64,000 bases of DNA. It comes from an uncultured bacterium (GTDB lineage: Bacteria; Cyanobacteriota; Vampirovibrionia; Gastranaerophilales; Gastranaerophilaceae). The notes under the pieces were generated by a model that ran no database searches, was not told where the DNA came from, and saw only the letters and a list, made by a program, of their open reading frames with translations. Positions 54,574-64,000 of this stretch are shown here, in pieces. The stretch is taken from NCBI GenBank assembly GCA_949282195.1, contig CASDOW010000009.1, forward strand, positions 1-64,000. Direction: 5' to 3'. A program made the position numbers and the translations under genes. The stretch's first letter is position 1. Each line of letters starts with the position of its first letter.

Positions 54574-54921
54574 ATGACAAAACAACCATCAGATACAGCA
54601 CCTGTTGAAGTAGTTATTATAACTAAAGACCATGAAATCAGGGGAACTGTTTACGTATCTAAATTTACTAAATCTAACCGCGAATTAACAGAATTATTGA
54701 ATGACAAAGAAAGAAGATTTTTGGCGGTAACAAATGCTGAAATCGTTTTGCAAGGCGGTTCTACTCCTAAAAGATATGACTTTTTGGAAATTCATATTGA
54801 TTCAATCATAATTATGCACCCTGCTTCTCAAACTTTATTCAAAGAAAGCTCAAAAGTTCAAGAAGATATTGCAAAATTCAGAGAATTAAGAAACAGATTG
54901 TCTCAAACTAAACCTTTTTAG
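54574..54921 (+). CDS. Small Sm-like or beta-barrel protein, function unknown
   Basis: A 115-residue protein. Strand-rich core: EVVIITKDHEIRGTVYVS, then RRFLAVTNAEIVLQGG and YDFLEIHIDSIIIMHP, a pattern like an Sm/LSm or PRC-type small barrel. It ends in a charged helix. AGGAG lies 10 nt upstream of the ATG. Closely related small proteins are annotated as a domain of unknown function. An RNA-binding role is only a fold-based guess. Confidence 0.65.
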   Translation: MTKQPSDTAPVEVVIITKDHEIRGTVYVSKFTKSNRELTELLNDKERRFLAVTNAEIVLQGGSTPKRYDFLEIHIDSIIIMHPASQTLFKESSKVQEDIAKFRELRNRLSQTKPF

Positions 54922-55080
54922 TTTTTAAATTAATATAATTTTAAATCAATTATAAATATGAATGTTTGTTTAAAATTTGACAACATTTTAGCTGTTTGCT
55001 AAACTTTTGATTAAGCTGGGTAAAATTATAGAGGTTTTTGCCTAACTTATAATTTATTAATATCAAAACGGAAAAATATC

Positions 55081-57252
55081 ATGACACAAAAAATAACTAA
55101 GAGAGCATTCTCTTTAATTGAGCTGCTCATATCACTTATTGTGATTTCTTGTATTACTGCTGCTTTTACGCCATTGATTACTAAAAAGTTTGCAACAAAC
55201 ATCGGCTTTGGCGGTAGCGGCGGAAGTTCGGGTGCTATTGCCACAAAATGTGATGATAAGTTTAGCGCCGAATGTTTATTATGTAATGATACAGTTTGTT
55301 TAAGCTGTTCAAAAATTTGTCCTGATAATTTATGTCAAGACGCAGATAATTGCGTATGTAAGGAATGTCCAACAAGTGAATTTCCTAATTGTGCTAAATT
55401 TACAAGCACAGGCTGTATCCAATGTCAAAAAGGTTATAGGATAGCCGATAATCAATGTGCAGCTTGTCCTGATGGAAGATATTCAGATAACGGATTGGAA
55501 TGTAAATATTGTGACCCAGGCTTTTGGCCAAGTGCCGATAAAACTTCTTGTGAACCATGTCCTGAAGGGTATATTTGTAATGACGGTGTTCAGATAAAAT
55601 GTAGCGGAACTACTGCTCCGACTATTGAAGAAAATCTTGGCGGAGTTTTGGGTTCAACCCATGTTTGTGCGCCATGTCCAAGTGGGTCATATTGTGTTGA
55701 TGGTGTTGCAACAAAGTGTCCTGAAGGTACTTATTCACAAGGTAATGTTTCTCAATGTGCAAGTTGTCTGGATAATGAATATCCAACAGAAGATCAAAGC
55801 GCTTGTACAAGTTGTCCTGAAGGATATTATTGTTCAGGAAGTCAAAAAGTTGAGTGTTCTTTAAAATTTAAAAATTGTACAGAGTGTGATGCAAGCGGTT
55901 GTAAGGCTTGTAAAGAAGGGTATATTTTATCTGATGGTGCTTGTCAAGCTTCATCAGAAGATATCATGCAGGTTGGAAATCTTTATGTAACAAAGTATAA
56001 TATGGGTGATAGACCTGTTTTAACAATCCCATCCACTGTTACTGTTTTAACGGCAGGAAATGAAACTTGCAAAACAAGTAAATGTTGCTGGAAAGGACAG
56101 ACTGCATATATTGATTACTGTGATTCAAATAACGGAGGATATAATGGTTGTAAAAGAACAGTGTGTAATTACGCGGCTGCAAGGGAAATATGTGCAAAGT
56201 TTGATTTAGACGGTTCAACCTGGAGATTACCTTCTTATACTGAAATGTCAACGTGGAAAAAGTATTCATTTGGTGCAGGAGCTGACGGTCTTCAACTGTG
56301 TTCTAATACTTCTTCCAGCTCTAGTGATTGGGCACGCTGTGATTATGGTACAAATTGTAAAGGCTCATATAATGGTGATTGTTATCCAGGGTATTTATGG
56401 ACGAATGAGATAAATACAAGTAGTTACGTTATAGCTTACGCTTATTATTTAAATGGTAGCTCTTGGGGTTATACATCTAATTATAGAAATAATGCTTATT
56501 CTGTTCGCTGCGTATCAGATGCAGCAGATACTTGTCCTCGAGGAACATATAAAAATGGTTCTACTTGTTCAAGTTGTTCGTCTAAATTTCCTAATTGCAG
56601 CGTATGTAATTCAAATGAATGTTTTGAATGCAGCACAGGTTATGAAAAACATTTTGTTAAAAAAACTTGTGTTCCATCAATAGAAAATGCTATAGCTATA
56701 GAAAATATTTATATCACAAAGTTTAACATGGGTGATAATGGTCTTCCTATTCCTTCTACTGTTACAACTTTGGCTGTAGGTAGCGGCAATTGTACAACAA
56801 CAAAATGCTGTTGGAAAGGACGGACTGCATATATTGATAACTGTGATTCAAACAACGGAGGATATTCAGGTTGTACAAGAACAGTGTGTAACTATGCGGC
56901 CGCCCAAGAAATTTGTGCTCAATATACGGCAGGCGGAAAAACTTGGAGATTACCTTCTTATACTGAAATGAATAACTGGTATTTTTATTCTGCAGGCAGC
57001 GGAGTAGACGGTCTTCAATTATGTTCTGATACTAGTTCCAGCTCTAGTGATTGGGCACGCTGTGATGATGGTGGTAGTTGTAGAGGCTCATATAATGGTG
57101 GTTGTTATCCAGGGAATTTATGGACAAGCGATGCAGTTTCAAATAATTATAGTTATGCTTACTATTATTATTTGAACGGTAGTTCTTGGAGATATTCATC
57201 AAGCTATCGTTCAAATGCATATTCGGTTAGATGTGTAGCTGATTTAGATTAA
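55081..57252 (+). CDS. Pilin-like protein with Cys-rich and duplicated lectin-like domains
   Basis: A 723-residue protein with a type IV prepilin N-terminus: short basic leader, Ala|FSLIE cleavage site, and a hydrophobic helix to ~30. A Gly/Ser linker follows, then a Cys-rich region (about 58-285) of CxxC and furin/EGF-like repeats (PCPEGYICNDG). Two copies of a FISUMP/DUF1566-like domain follow (about 295-480 and 534-723), each with WRLPSYTEM, LQLCS, SSSSDWARCD and a terminal AYSVRCV. It is probably a surface or pilus-tip adhesin, assembled by a type IV pilus or type II-like system. It is paralogous to the gene at 1-195. Many Cys suggest disulfide stabilisation. Confidence 0.85.
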   Translation: MTQKITKRAFSLIELLISLIVISCITAAFTPLITKKFATNIGFGGSGGSSGAIATKCDDKFSAECLLCNDTVCLSCSKICPDNLCQDADNCVCKECPTSEFPNCAKFTSTGCIQCQKGYRIADNQCAACPDGRYSDNGLECKYCDPGFWPSADKTSCEPCPEGYICNDGVQIKCSGTTAPTIEENLGGVLGSTHVCAPCPSGSYCVDGVATKCPEGTYSQGNVSQCASCLDNEYPTEDQSACTSCPEGYYCSGSQKVECSLKFKNCTECDASGCKACKEGYILSDGACQASSEDIMQVGNLYVTKYNMGDRPVLTIPSTVTVLTAGNETCKTSKCCWKGQTAYIDYCDSNNGGYNGCKRTVCNYAAAREICAKFDLDGSTWRLPSYTEMSTWKKYSFGAGADGLQLCSNTSSSSSDWARCDYGTNCKGSYNGDCYPGYLWTNEINTSSYVIAYAYYLNGSSWGYTSNYRNNAYSVRCVSDAADTCPRGTYKNGSTCSSCSSKFPNCSVCNSNECFECSTGYEKHFVKKTCVPSIENAIAIENIYITKFNMGDNGLPIPSTVTTLAVGSGNCTTTKCCWKGRTAYIDNCDSNNGGYSGCTRTVCNYAAAQEICAQYTAGGKTWRLPSYTEMNNWYFYSAGSGVDGLQLCSDTSSSSSDWARCDDGGSCRGSYNGGCYPGNLWTSDAVSNNYSYAYYYYLNGSSWRYSSSYRSNAYSVRCVADLD
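55963..57240 (+). repeat. Tandem duplication encoding two FISUMP-like domains
   Basis: Units at about 55963-56520 and 56680-57240 are highly similar at DNA level: long shared blocks around 56087-56175 versus 56817-56905 and 56300-56345 versus 57027-57070. Divergence is concentrated toward the 3' end of each unit. They are separated by one Cys-rich spacer of ~160 nt. Confidence 0.85.
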
Positions 57253-57275
57253 TTAAATAATCAAATCAAATAACT

Positions 57276-57303
57276 AAAAAAGGGCTTAAATAAGCCCTTT
57301 TTT
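57276..57303. terminator. Bidirectional terminator between the pilin-like gene and purB
   Basis: AAAAAAGGGCTTA-AA-TAAGCCCTTTTTT, near-perfect 13-bp stem with A and T runs on both sides. The purB stop codon overlaps its edge. Confidence 0.88.
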
Positions 57304-58573
57304 AAAATCTATCAAAAATCTTATCAATATTTCTTAAATACTTATCCTGATTAAAACATTCATTAATATCACTATCAGATAAGTGTTTTTTCATAGCCTC
57401 TTTAAAATTGCCGTTATGATTAAATGCCTCAAGCGCTTCTTTTTGAACAATTTTATAGGCTTCTTCTCTTGTTAAATTGTAATCTAAAAGTTTTAATAAA
57501 CAACTTTGAGAATAGATAATTCCGCCGTATCTATCTATGTTATTTATCATGTTTTTTTCTTTTACAACAAGATTTTCTAAAACTCCTTTAAATCTATGAA
57601 GCATATAATCAATTAAAATTGTGCTATCAGGGAAAATTATTCTTTCTACTGATGAATGAGAAATATCTCTTTCATGCCAAAGGGCGATATTTTCCATGGC
57701 TGAAATCGTGTTACTTCTTAAAACTCTTGCTAAACCTGATAGATTTTCGCTTGCAATCGGGTTTTTCTTGTGGGGCATAGCGGATGAACCCTTTTGTCCG
57801 TTTGAAAAACCTTCTTCAACTTCCACAACTTCAAAGCGTTGTAAGTGTCTTATTTCAATAGAAAAACTCTCAATTACTGCTCCTATTAATGAAATTGCTT
57901 GAATATAGCTTGCGTGTCTATCTCTAGCTATAACTTGAGTAGAAATTTTAGCAGGTTTTAAGCCTAAAATTTCACAAGTTTTTTCTTCAACTTTTGGGTC
58001 GATATTTGAATAAGTTCCGCAAGGCCCTGAAATCTGCCCTACTAAAATATCATTTAAAGCATAATTAAATCTGTCTTTTGCTCTTATTAACATATCCAGT
58101 AAATTTAAAAGTTTAAACCCGAAGGTTATAACTTCAGCGCCAATCCCATGGCTTCTTCCAAGGCAAACTGTATGTTTATGTTTAAAAGCAAGATTTCTGA
58201 CCACTTCAATTAATTCATCTAAGTCTTTGTTTATGATTTTTGATGAATCTTTTATTTGAAGCGCAAAAGCAGTGTCTATAACATCAGAACTTGTTAAGCC
58301 TTTATGGATATAAGGGGAAAATTTTCTATCAACATTTTCATTAACATTTTCTAAAAAGGCAATAACATCGTGACGAGTTATTTTTTCTATTTCATCAATT
58401 CTTTTAACATCAAATTTTGCCGTATTTTTAATATTTTCATAAATTTCAGGTTCAAAATTACCCAATTCAACTTGTGCTTTAATAACAGCAAGTTCAACTT
58501 CTAAGTAGTATGAAAATTTTTTATCTAGTTCCCAAATTTGAGAAATTTCTTTTCTTGAATATCTTTCAATCAT
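57302..58573 (-). CDS. purB: Adenylosuccinate lyase
   Basis: A 423-residue fumarase-superfamily enzyme acting twice in purine synthesis (SAICAR and adenylosuccinate cleavage). The signature SSAMPHKKNPI, TSSDVIDTAFAL and the RSHGIGAEVI segment are present. Start ATG 58573 gives the normal length and the typical MIERYSRKEI start; a longer reading to 58762 would overlap dnaK. TATAAT (minus strand, 58580-58585) ends 6 nt before it, so it looks leaderless. Confidence 0.95.
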   Translation of the reverse strand: MIERYSRKEISQIWELDKKFSYYLEVELAVIKAQVELGNFEPEIYENIKNTAKFDVKRIDEIEKITRHDVIAFLENVNENVDRKFSPYIHKGLTSSDVIDTAFALQIKDSSKIINKDLDELIEVVRNLAFKHKHTVCLGRSHGIGAEVITFGFKLLNLLDMLIRAKDRFNYALNDILVGQISGPCGTYSNIDPKVEEKTCEILGLKPAKISTQVIARDRHASYIQAISLIGAVIESFSIEIRHLQRFEVVEVEEGFSNGQKGSSAMPHKKNPIASENLSGLARVLRSNTISAMENIALWHERDISHSSVERIIFPDSTILIDYMLHRFKGVLENLVVKEKNMINNIDRYGGIIYSQSCLLKLLDYNLTREEAYKIVQKEALEAFNHNGNFKEAMKKHLSDSDINECFNQDKYLRNIDKIFDRF

Positions 58574-58579
58574 AAAAAA

Positions 58580-58585
58580 ATTATA
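58580..58585 (-). promoter_or_regulatory. -10 box of purB, predicted leaderless
   Basis: TATAAT on the minus strand followed by six T and the ATG. The -35 region is weak (TTTTAA, 17-nt spacer). Confidence 0.45.
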
Positions 58586-58631
58586 CCTTAAAAAATAAAA
58601 TATTAAAAAATTGTTTATTTTTTGAATGATT

Positions 58632-60539
<1,908 letters not shown>

Positions 60540-60558
60540 TCTAATAAATCACTAAATT

Positions 60559-60588
60559 AAAGACCGAGAGTTATCTCGGTCTTTTTTT
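60559..60588. terminator. Terminator after dnaK
   Basis: AAAGACCGAGA-GTTA-TCTCGGTCTTT stem-loop (60559-60584) followed by a T run to 60588. It may also serve the convergent gene ending at 60587. Confidence 0.9.
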
Positions 60589-61210
60589 ATTTTTTATTTT
60601 TCTTTGCCATTTCTTTGTTATATTGAACAGAACGAATATAAGCTTTATCTTTTTCAAATCGTTGTTTATATAGTTTTTCAAAATTATCTTGAGAGTATTT
60701 GTAATTTTCAAAAGTCATCATTATTGCTTTATGGACTCCTAAAAGAGCTATAGGGGTAAGAAAACAAAATGTTAATATCATGATAATAACATGGATTGTC
60801 AATCTTGTTTTCTTTTGTTTTTGTTTTTTTGCGTCTTCTAAGTCAAGTTTAATTTGGATGGCATCATTTATATATGCGCTTCTTTCGTCAACTGAAAGAC
60901 TGTCTATATAAGGAATAAAATCTTTTGAAATGTAGATTATATATTTTTTAACAACGTCATTATCTGCGTTTAATTCTTCCCATTTTGAAATATTTCCGTC
61001 AGAGTCGCTTGCAGGTTCTTCTTCAAGTTCTTCAATAGCTTCTTCAATTTCTTCTTCTATTGTTTCTGCTTCTTGAATTTCTTCTTCTTCTACTTCCCCG
61101 CCAAAAGTTGTGGGGGCTTCTTTTTTCATTTGCTCCAGCTCTTCTTTTATTTCATCTGTATTATCTTCATCAAAATCTTTAAAATTTGATTTATTATTGT
61201 TATCTTCCAA
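60587..61210 (-). CDS. Acidic membrane protein, function unknown
   Basis: A 207-residue protein. Residues 15-66 are extremely acidic (long Glu runs). Residues 80-130 are helical, a single membrane helix spans about 140-160, and the C-terminus is basic. The acidic domain is probably cytoplasmic. The start is TTG 61210 with AAGGAG 7 nt upstream. No family recognised. Confidence 0.7.
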   Translation of the reverse strand: MEDNNNKSNFKDFDEDNTDEIKEELEQMKKEAPTTFGGEVEEEEIQEAETIEEEIEEAIEELEEEPASDSDGNISKWEELNADNDVVKKYIIYISKDFIPYIDSLSVDERSAYINDAIQIKLDLEDAKKQKQKKTRLTIHVIIMILTFCFLTPIALLGVHKAIMMTFENYKYSQDNFEKLYKQRFEKDKAYIRSVQYNKEMAKKNKK

Positions 61211-61280
61211 TTGAAAGCTCCTTAAATCATTAATTTTAGATTATAACATATTAATATGTAAAATGAATAACTCAAAACTA

Positions 61281-61289
61281 TGATATAAT
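61281..61289 (+). promoter_or_regulatory. Extended -10 promoter of the PurD-like/cytidylyltransferase pair, predicted leaderless
   Basis: TGATATAAT (61281-61289) followed by 7 nt and the ATG at 61297. No Shine-Dalgarno sequence or clear -35 box. Confidence 0.5.
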
Positions 61290-61296
61290 AAAACTT

Positions 61297-62343
61297 ATGA
61301 GAATATTAATTTTAGGAAAAAATCATAGCGCAAAAGCTTTTTATGAATTATTTAAAAAAGATAAAAATAATATAGTTTTTTCAACATTATTGGACACTGA
61401 TTTTTGTATTGATTTTAAAGAAATAAACGACATAGTTGATTTTTGCGAAGCAAATGATATAAATTTGGTCTTAATAATAGATGAAGATTATATTAACTCA
61501 GGATTGCAAGAAATTTTAAGCTCAAAAAATATTAGCGCTTTTTCTCCTTCCATTGAAGCTATAGGAATTAGTGCTTCAAAATCGGCAGCAAAAAGATTTA
61601 TGTATAAAAATAAAATAAGAACCCCCAAGTTTTTGGTTGCAGAAAAACCGCAAATAGCTGTTGAATATTTTAAGCAAGCTAATACTATTCAAGTTATTAA
61701 GCCTGATAATCATTCATATCAAGAATGTTCATTGGCCTGTGAGACATTGGGTGCGGCGCAAAAAATTATAGCTGATTTTTTTAACAGCGGTAATAAAAAA
61801 ATATTAATGGAAGATTATGTTGAAGGAAAAAACATCTCAATTTGGGTTTTGTCTGACGGATATAGCGCAAAAATTATAGGTAAAAGCGTGAAATATCATA
61901 ACGATGTTGCATATTTTAACCCTGAATTCATTGATGAGGAATTGGAAAATAAAATTTACAATGAAATGATTATGCCGACAATAAGAGCTTTATCAAATCA
62001 AGATGAAGAATATATTGGCATTTTGGGGTTTGATATTATTTTAACTTATGATAATGATTTTTATTTGTTGAGCTATAACAGCTTTTTTGATGATATTAAT
62101 GTTGATTTCTATACAAAAGGTTATGACATCAACTGGGCAGAAGTTTTTGACAGCGTAATTGTGGGAGATGTATTTTTAAAATATCAATTTAAGCCGAAAG
62201 ATGAATATATGATGACGATAAGACAAAATGAAAAAATTGAATTTTTATCGGCAAAAACAAAAACAAATTTAAAAAGATATTTAAAAGAATTGGAATTTAA
62301 TACAACCGAATTAGAGGAAGCGCAAAGAAGATGGAAATTTTAA
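61297..62343 (+). CDS. Degenerate PurD-like ATP-grasp protein
   Basis: A 348-residue protein following the PurD domain order: a Rossmann-like start (MRILILGKNHSAKAF), a LVLIIDE segment, then a KxxAKRFMYKNKIRTPKF motif equal to the SK-x-FAK...IPT region of PurD, and an ATP-grasp core (QVIKPDN, ILMEDYVEGKNISIW). Several GAR-synthetase residues are missing, the signature LVIGPE...G is absent, and it is about 70 residues shorter. It is probably a paralog with a different carboxylate-amine ligase role. Its end overlaps the NeuA-like gene by 13 nt. Confidence 0.75.
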   Translation: MRILILGKNHSAKAFYELFKKDKNNIVFSTLLDTDFCIDFKEINDIVDFCEANDINLVLIIDEDYINSGLQEILSSKNISAFSPSIEAIGISASKSAAKRFMYKNKIRTPKFLVAEKPQIAVEYFKQANTIQVIKPDNHSYQECSLACETLGAAQKIIADFFNSGNKKILMEDYVEGKNISIWVLSDGYSAKIIGKSVKYHNDVAYFNPEFIDEELENKIYNEMIMPTIRALSNQDEEYIGILGFDIILTYDNDFYLLSYNSFFDDINVDFYTKGYDINWAEVFDSVIVGDVFLKYQFKPKDEYMMTIRQNEKIEFLSAKTKTNLKRYLKELEFNTTELEEAQRRWKF

Positions 62344-63026
62344 GTATAATTCCTGCTCGTGGCGGTTCGAAAGGAATTAAAAGAAAAAATTTAAAGCCGA
62401 TTTTAAATAAACCTCTTGTGGCATATACTATTGAGGCATCTTTAAAATCTAAATATATTACAAAAACAATTGTTTCATCAGAGGATGATGAGATTTTAGA
62501 GGTTTCAAAAAAATACGGAGCGGAAATTTTAAAAAGACCGCAAGAATTAGCTCAAGACACAACAAAAACTGCTCCTGTTATGTTGAATGTAATGGAGGAA
62601 TTGGAAAAAGGCGGCTATAAGGCCGATTATGTTGTGTTATTACAGCCGACTTGCCCGTTAAGAGATGAAAAATATATTGATAGTGCTTTTGAGTATTATT
62701 TCGAAGCTCAAAATAAGGGTTATGACAGTTGTTTTAGTGCTTTTAGTTCGGGTTATACCCACGCTAAATGGCGAATTTTGCACGATAATAAATTAGAAGC
62801 GCTTTATGATTTTAGAATTCGCCCAAGGCGTCAAGAAACAGAACAACATTACAAGATGATAACGGAAAATGGTGCATTTTATGCGCTTGAATGGGAAACA
62901 ATGAAAAAAACAAAAGATTTCATCGGATTTAACCCTATAGCATATATTACTCCGAGAGTTATTGATATAGATACAATTGAGGATTTTGAAAAAGCAGAAG
63001 AAATAATTAAAAATAGAATGAAATAA
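62331..63026 (+). CDS. CMP-sugar cytidylyltransferase (NeuA-like)
   Basis: A 231-residue nucleotidyltransferase activating a nonulosonic acid (sialic, legionaminic or pseudaminic acid) or a KDO-like sugar as the CMP derivative. N-terminal IPARGGSKGIKRKN is the CTP-binding motif; LLQPTCPLR and the late DIDTIEDFEKAEE segment fit NeuA/PseF/LegF. Full length. No synthase, epimerase or sialyltransferase gene is nearby, so the sugar is unknown. Confidence 0.9.
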   Translation: MEILSIIPARGGSKGIKRKNLKPILNKPLVAYTIEASLKSKYITKTIVSSEDDEILEVSKKYGAEILKRPQELAQDTTKTAPVMLNVMEELEKGGYKADYVVLLQPTCPLRDEKYIDSAFEYYFEAQNKGYDSCFSAFSSGYTHAKWRILHDNKLEALYDFRIRPRRQETEQHYKMITENGAFYALEWETMKKTKDFIGFNPIAYITPRVIDIDTIEDFEKAEEIIKNRMK

Positions 63027-63033
63027 ATAAACC

Positions 63034-63633
63034 ATGCAATTAAGTCTAGATTTAAATATAAAAAATGAAACTCCTGAAATTTTCTTGAGTAACAAAAAGC
63101 CTTTAATGCTCGATGTTTTGCCTGATAATTGTATAATAGCGGATATAGAAACAACGGGTTTTAGTGCGGAAAAGGATTCCATAATAGAAATTTGCGCTCT
63201 CAGGGTTGTGGAAAATAAGGTGGTCGAAGAATTTTCTTCTTTGGTAAAACCTGAAAAAGAAATTTCGAATTATATTTCAAATTTGACAGGCATAACTATG
63301 GAAATGACAAAAAATGCGCCTAACATTAAAACGGTTTTAAGTGATTTTTGTAATTTTGTTCAGACAAATCCGATAGTTGGGCATAATATTAAATTTGATT
63401 TATCTTTTATAAACAGAAAATTAAAACAAATTTATGAAAGAACATTGCCAAATGATTACTCAGACACATTAATGTTTGCAAGAAAAATATATAAAGAGCT
63501 TAATTCACACAAATTAACCAATATTGCAAGATATTTAAATATCGATACCACAAATGCCCATAGGGCTTTAAAAGATTGTTACATGACATATCAAATAATA
63601 AACGACATGAAAGAAAAAAGCGCAGATTTGTAA
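63034..63633 (+). CDS. DEDDh 3'-5' exonuclease (DnaQ-like)
   Basis: A 199-residue protein with the DnaQ-family fold. Asp37 and Glu39 in ADIETTGF, the middle Asp in HNIKFDLSF, and His/Asp in NAHRALKDC complete the DEDDh set. It is longer at the N-terminus than a bare exonuclease domain. It could be a PolIII-epsilon proofreading subunit or a separate repair/RNA exonuclease; no PolC or alpha subunit is adjacent. No Shine-Dalgarno sequence; it is 7 nt from the preceding gene and probably co-transcribed. Confidence 0.9.
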   Translation: MQLSLDLNIKNETPEIFLSNKKPLMLDVLPDNCIIADIETTGFSAEKDSIIEICALRVVENKVVEEFSSLVKPEKEISNYISNLTGITMEMTKNAPNIKTVLSDFCNFVQTNPIVGHNIKFDLSFINRKLKQIYERTLPNDYSDTLMFARKIYKELNSHKLTNIARYLNIDTTNAHRALKDCYMTYQIINDMKEKSADL

Positions 63634-63647
63634 TCTTGCGCTGATAT

Positions 63648-63866
63648 TTACATTATGAAATTATTTCCGTATTTAAGTGAGCCTGTAAGATAGCACTCCC
63701 TTAGCGTTGAACGTAAATTTTTATATGTTTTCCTGTTTGCGCCATGTTGCGTTTCTTCAATGTTTGCCTTTGACGTTATATATTTATTTGCAACTAATTT
63801 AGAGCTTATATTTAAATCAAGATTGATTAATATTGAAGTGGTTCTGCTATCTACGCTTGCTGCCAT
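63648..63866 (-). CDS. Small protein, function unknown
   Basis: A 72-residue polar protein. It starts MAASVDSRTTSILINLDLN and is rich in Ser, Asn and Thr. The start is supported by AAAGGATG 7 nt before the ATG at 63866. It has one cysteine and no membrane helix. The remaining 134 nt to the window end are AT-rich with no gene seen. Confidence 0.6.
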   Translation of the reverse strand: MAASVDSRTTSILINLDLNISSKLVANKYITSKANIEETQHGANRKTYKNLRSTLRECYLTGSLKYGNNFIM

Positions 63867-64000
63867 AGTTTACATCCTTTTATTCTTGATATACCTTACA
63901 TATATATAAAAACTTTTTTTAAAGAGATATATCAAAATTATATATTTTTGTTACATTTGTTTACATTAGCTCATAATCAGTCAGATTTACGGTTTTCAAG

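Noticed and set aside
56950-57250. Diversity-generating retroelement cassette
   Set aside because: The target-like fold is present, but no reverse transcriptase, accessory gene or template repeat was found; kept only as a hypothesis in the findings.

Overview
This window looks like chromosomal DNA of a low-GC (visibly AT-rich), non-photosynthetic relative of the Cyanobacteria, most likely a gut-type Melainabacteria/Vampirovibrionia (Gastranaerophilales) genome. That assignment is inference, roughly 65-70% sure. It rests on a two-gene ATP synthase unit (beta plus epsilon) detached from the other subunits, as in Cyanobacteria; FolE2 as the GTP cyclohydrolase; large cysteine-rich pilin-like proteins; glycogen genes; and no photosynthesis genes. 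No phage, insertion sequence, CRISPR array, tRNA or rRNA gene was found. The content is mostly core housekeeping.

Layout. 1-9.6 kb: the start of a pilin-like gene cut by the window edge, an XRE regulator, a SNF2-family helicase, a cell-wall amidase, a GNAT-like protein, FolE2 coupled to a small repeat protein, a radical SAM protein, a divergent PIG-L-like protein and gloA. 9.6-13.1 kb (minus strand): pyrH-frr-cdsA-rnc-rpe-gloA, a lipid/RNA/translation operon. 13.2-24.3 kb: a HEAT-like protein, then a minus-strand run ribH, a secreted AMIN-like protein, a coiled-coil protein, rseP, a GT2 glycosyltransferase, murC, murB, ddl, ftsQ (envelope synthesis and division). 24.5-29.5 kb: atpD-atpC, a methyltransferase, a GAF-GGDEF cyclase. 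29.6-43.1 kb: malQ, nadK-recN, a radical SAM/SPASM enzyme overlapping a secreted M16 peptidase, an unusually long membrane-anchored glycogen synthase, clpB. 43.3-54.2 kb: glmS, a Cys-rich small protein behind a structured leader, cdd, a B12-type radical SAM protein, an AI-2E-family permease, lysA-cdaA-uvrD-rimM. 54.2-64 kb: the SRP RNA, a small Sm-like protein, a full-length Cys-rich pilin-like protein with a duplicated lectin-like domain, purB, dnaK, an acidic membrane protein, a degenerate PurD-like ATP-grasp protein with a NeuA-like cytidylyltransferase and a DEDDh exonuclease.

Recurring themes. (a) Peptidoglycan and division: murB, murC, ddl, ftsQ, lysA, glmS, amidase, rseP, GT2. (b) Both c-di-GMP (a GGDEF protein with an intact inhibitory site) and c-di-AMP (CdaA) are made. 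(c) Glycogen turnover by GlgA and MalQ. (d) At least nine genes have a TATAAT-like -10 box ending 5-7 nt before the ATG and no Shine-Dalgarno sequence. This suggests widespread leaderless transcripts beside ordinary SD-led genes.

The best candidates for something undescribed are the radical SAM/M16 peptidase pair (34.07-37.81 kb), the paralogous Cys-rich pilin-like proteins (1-195 and 55.08-57.25 kb), the membrane-anchored GlgA, and two structured intergenic RNAs (45.31-45.41 and 54.41-54.50 kb).
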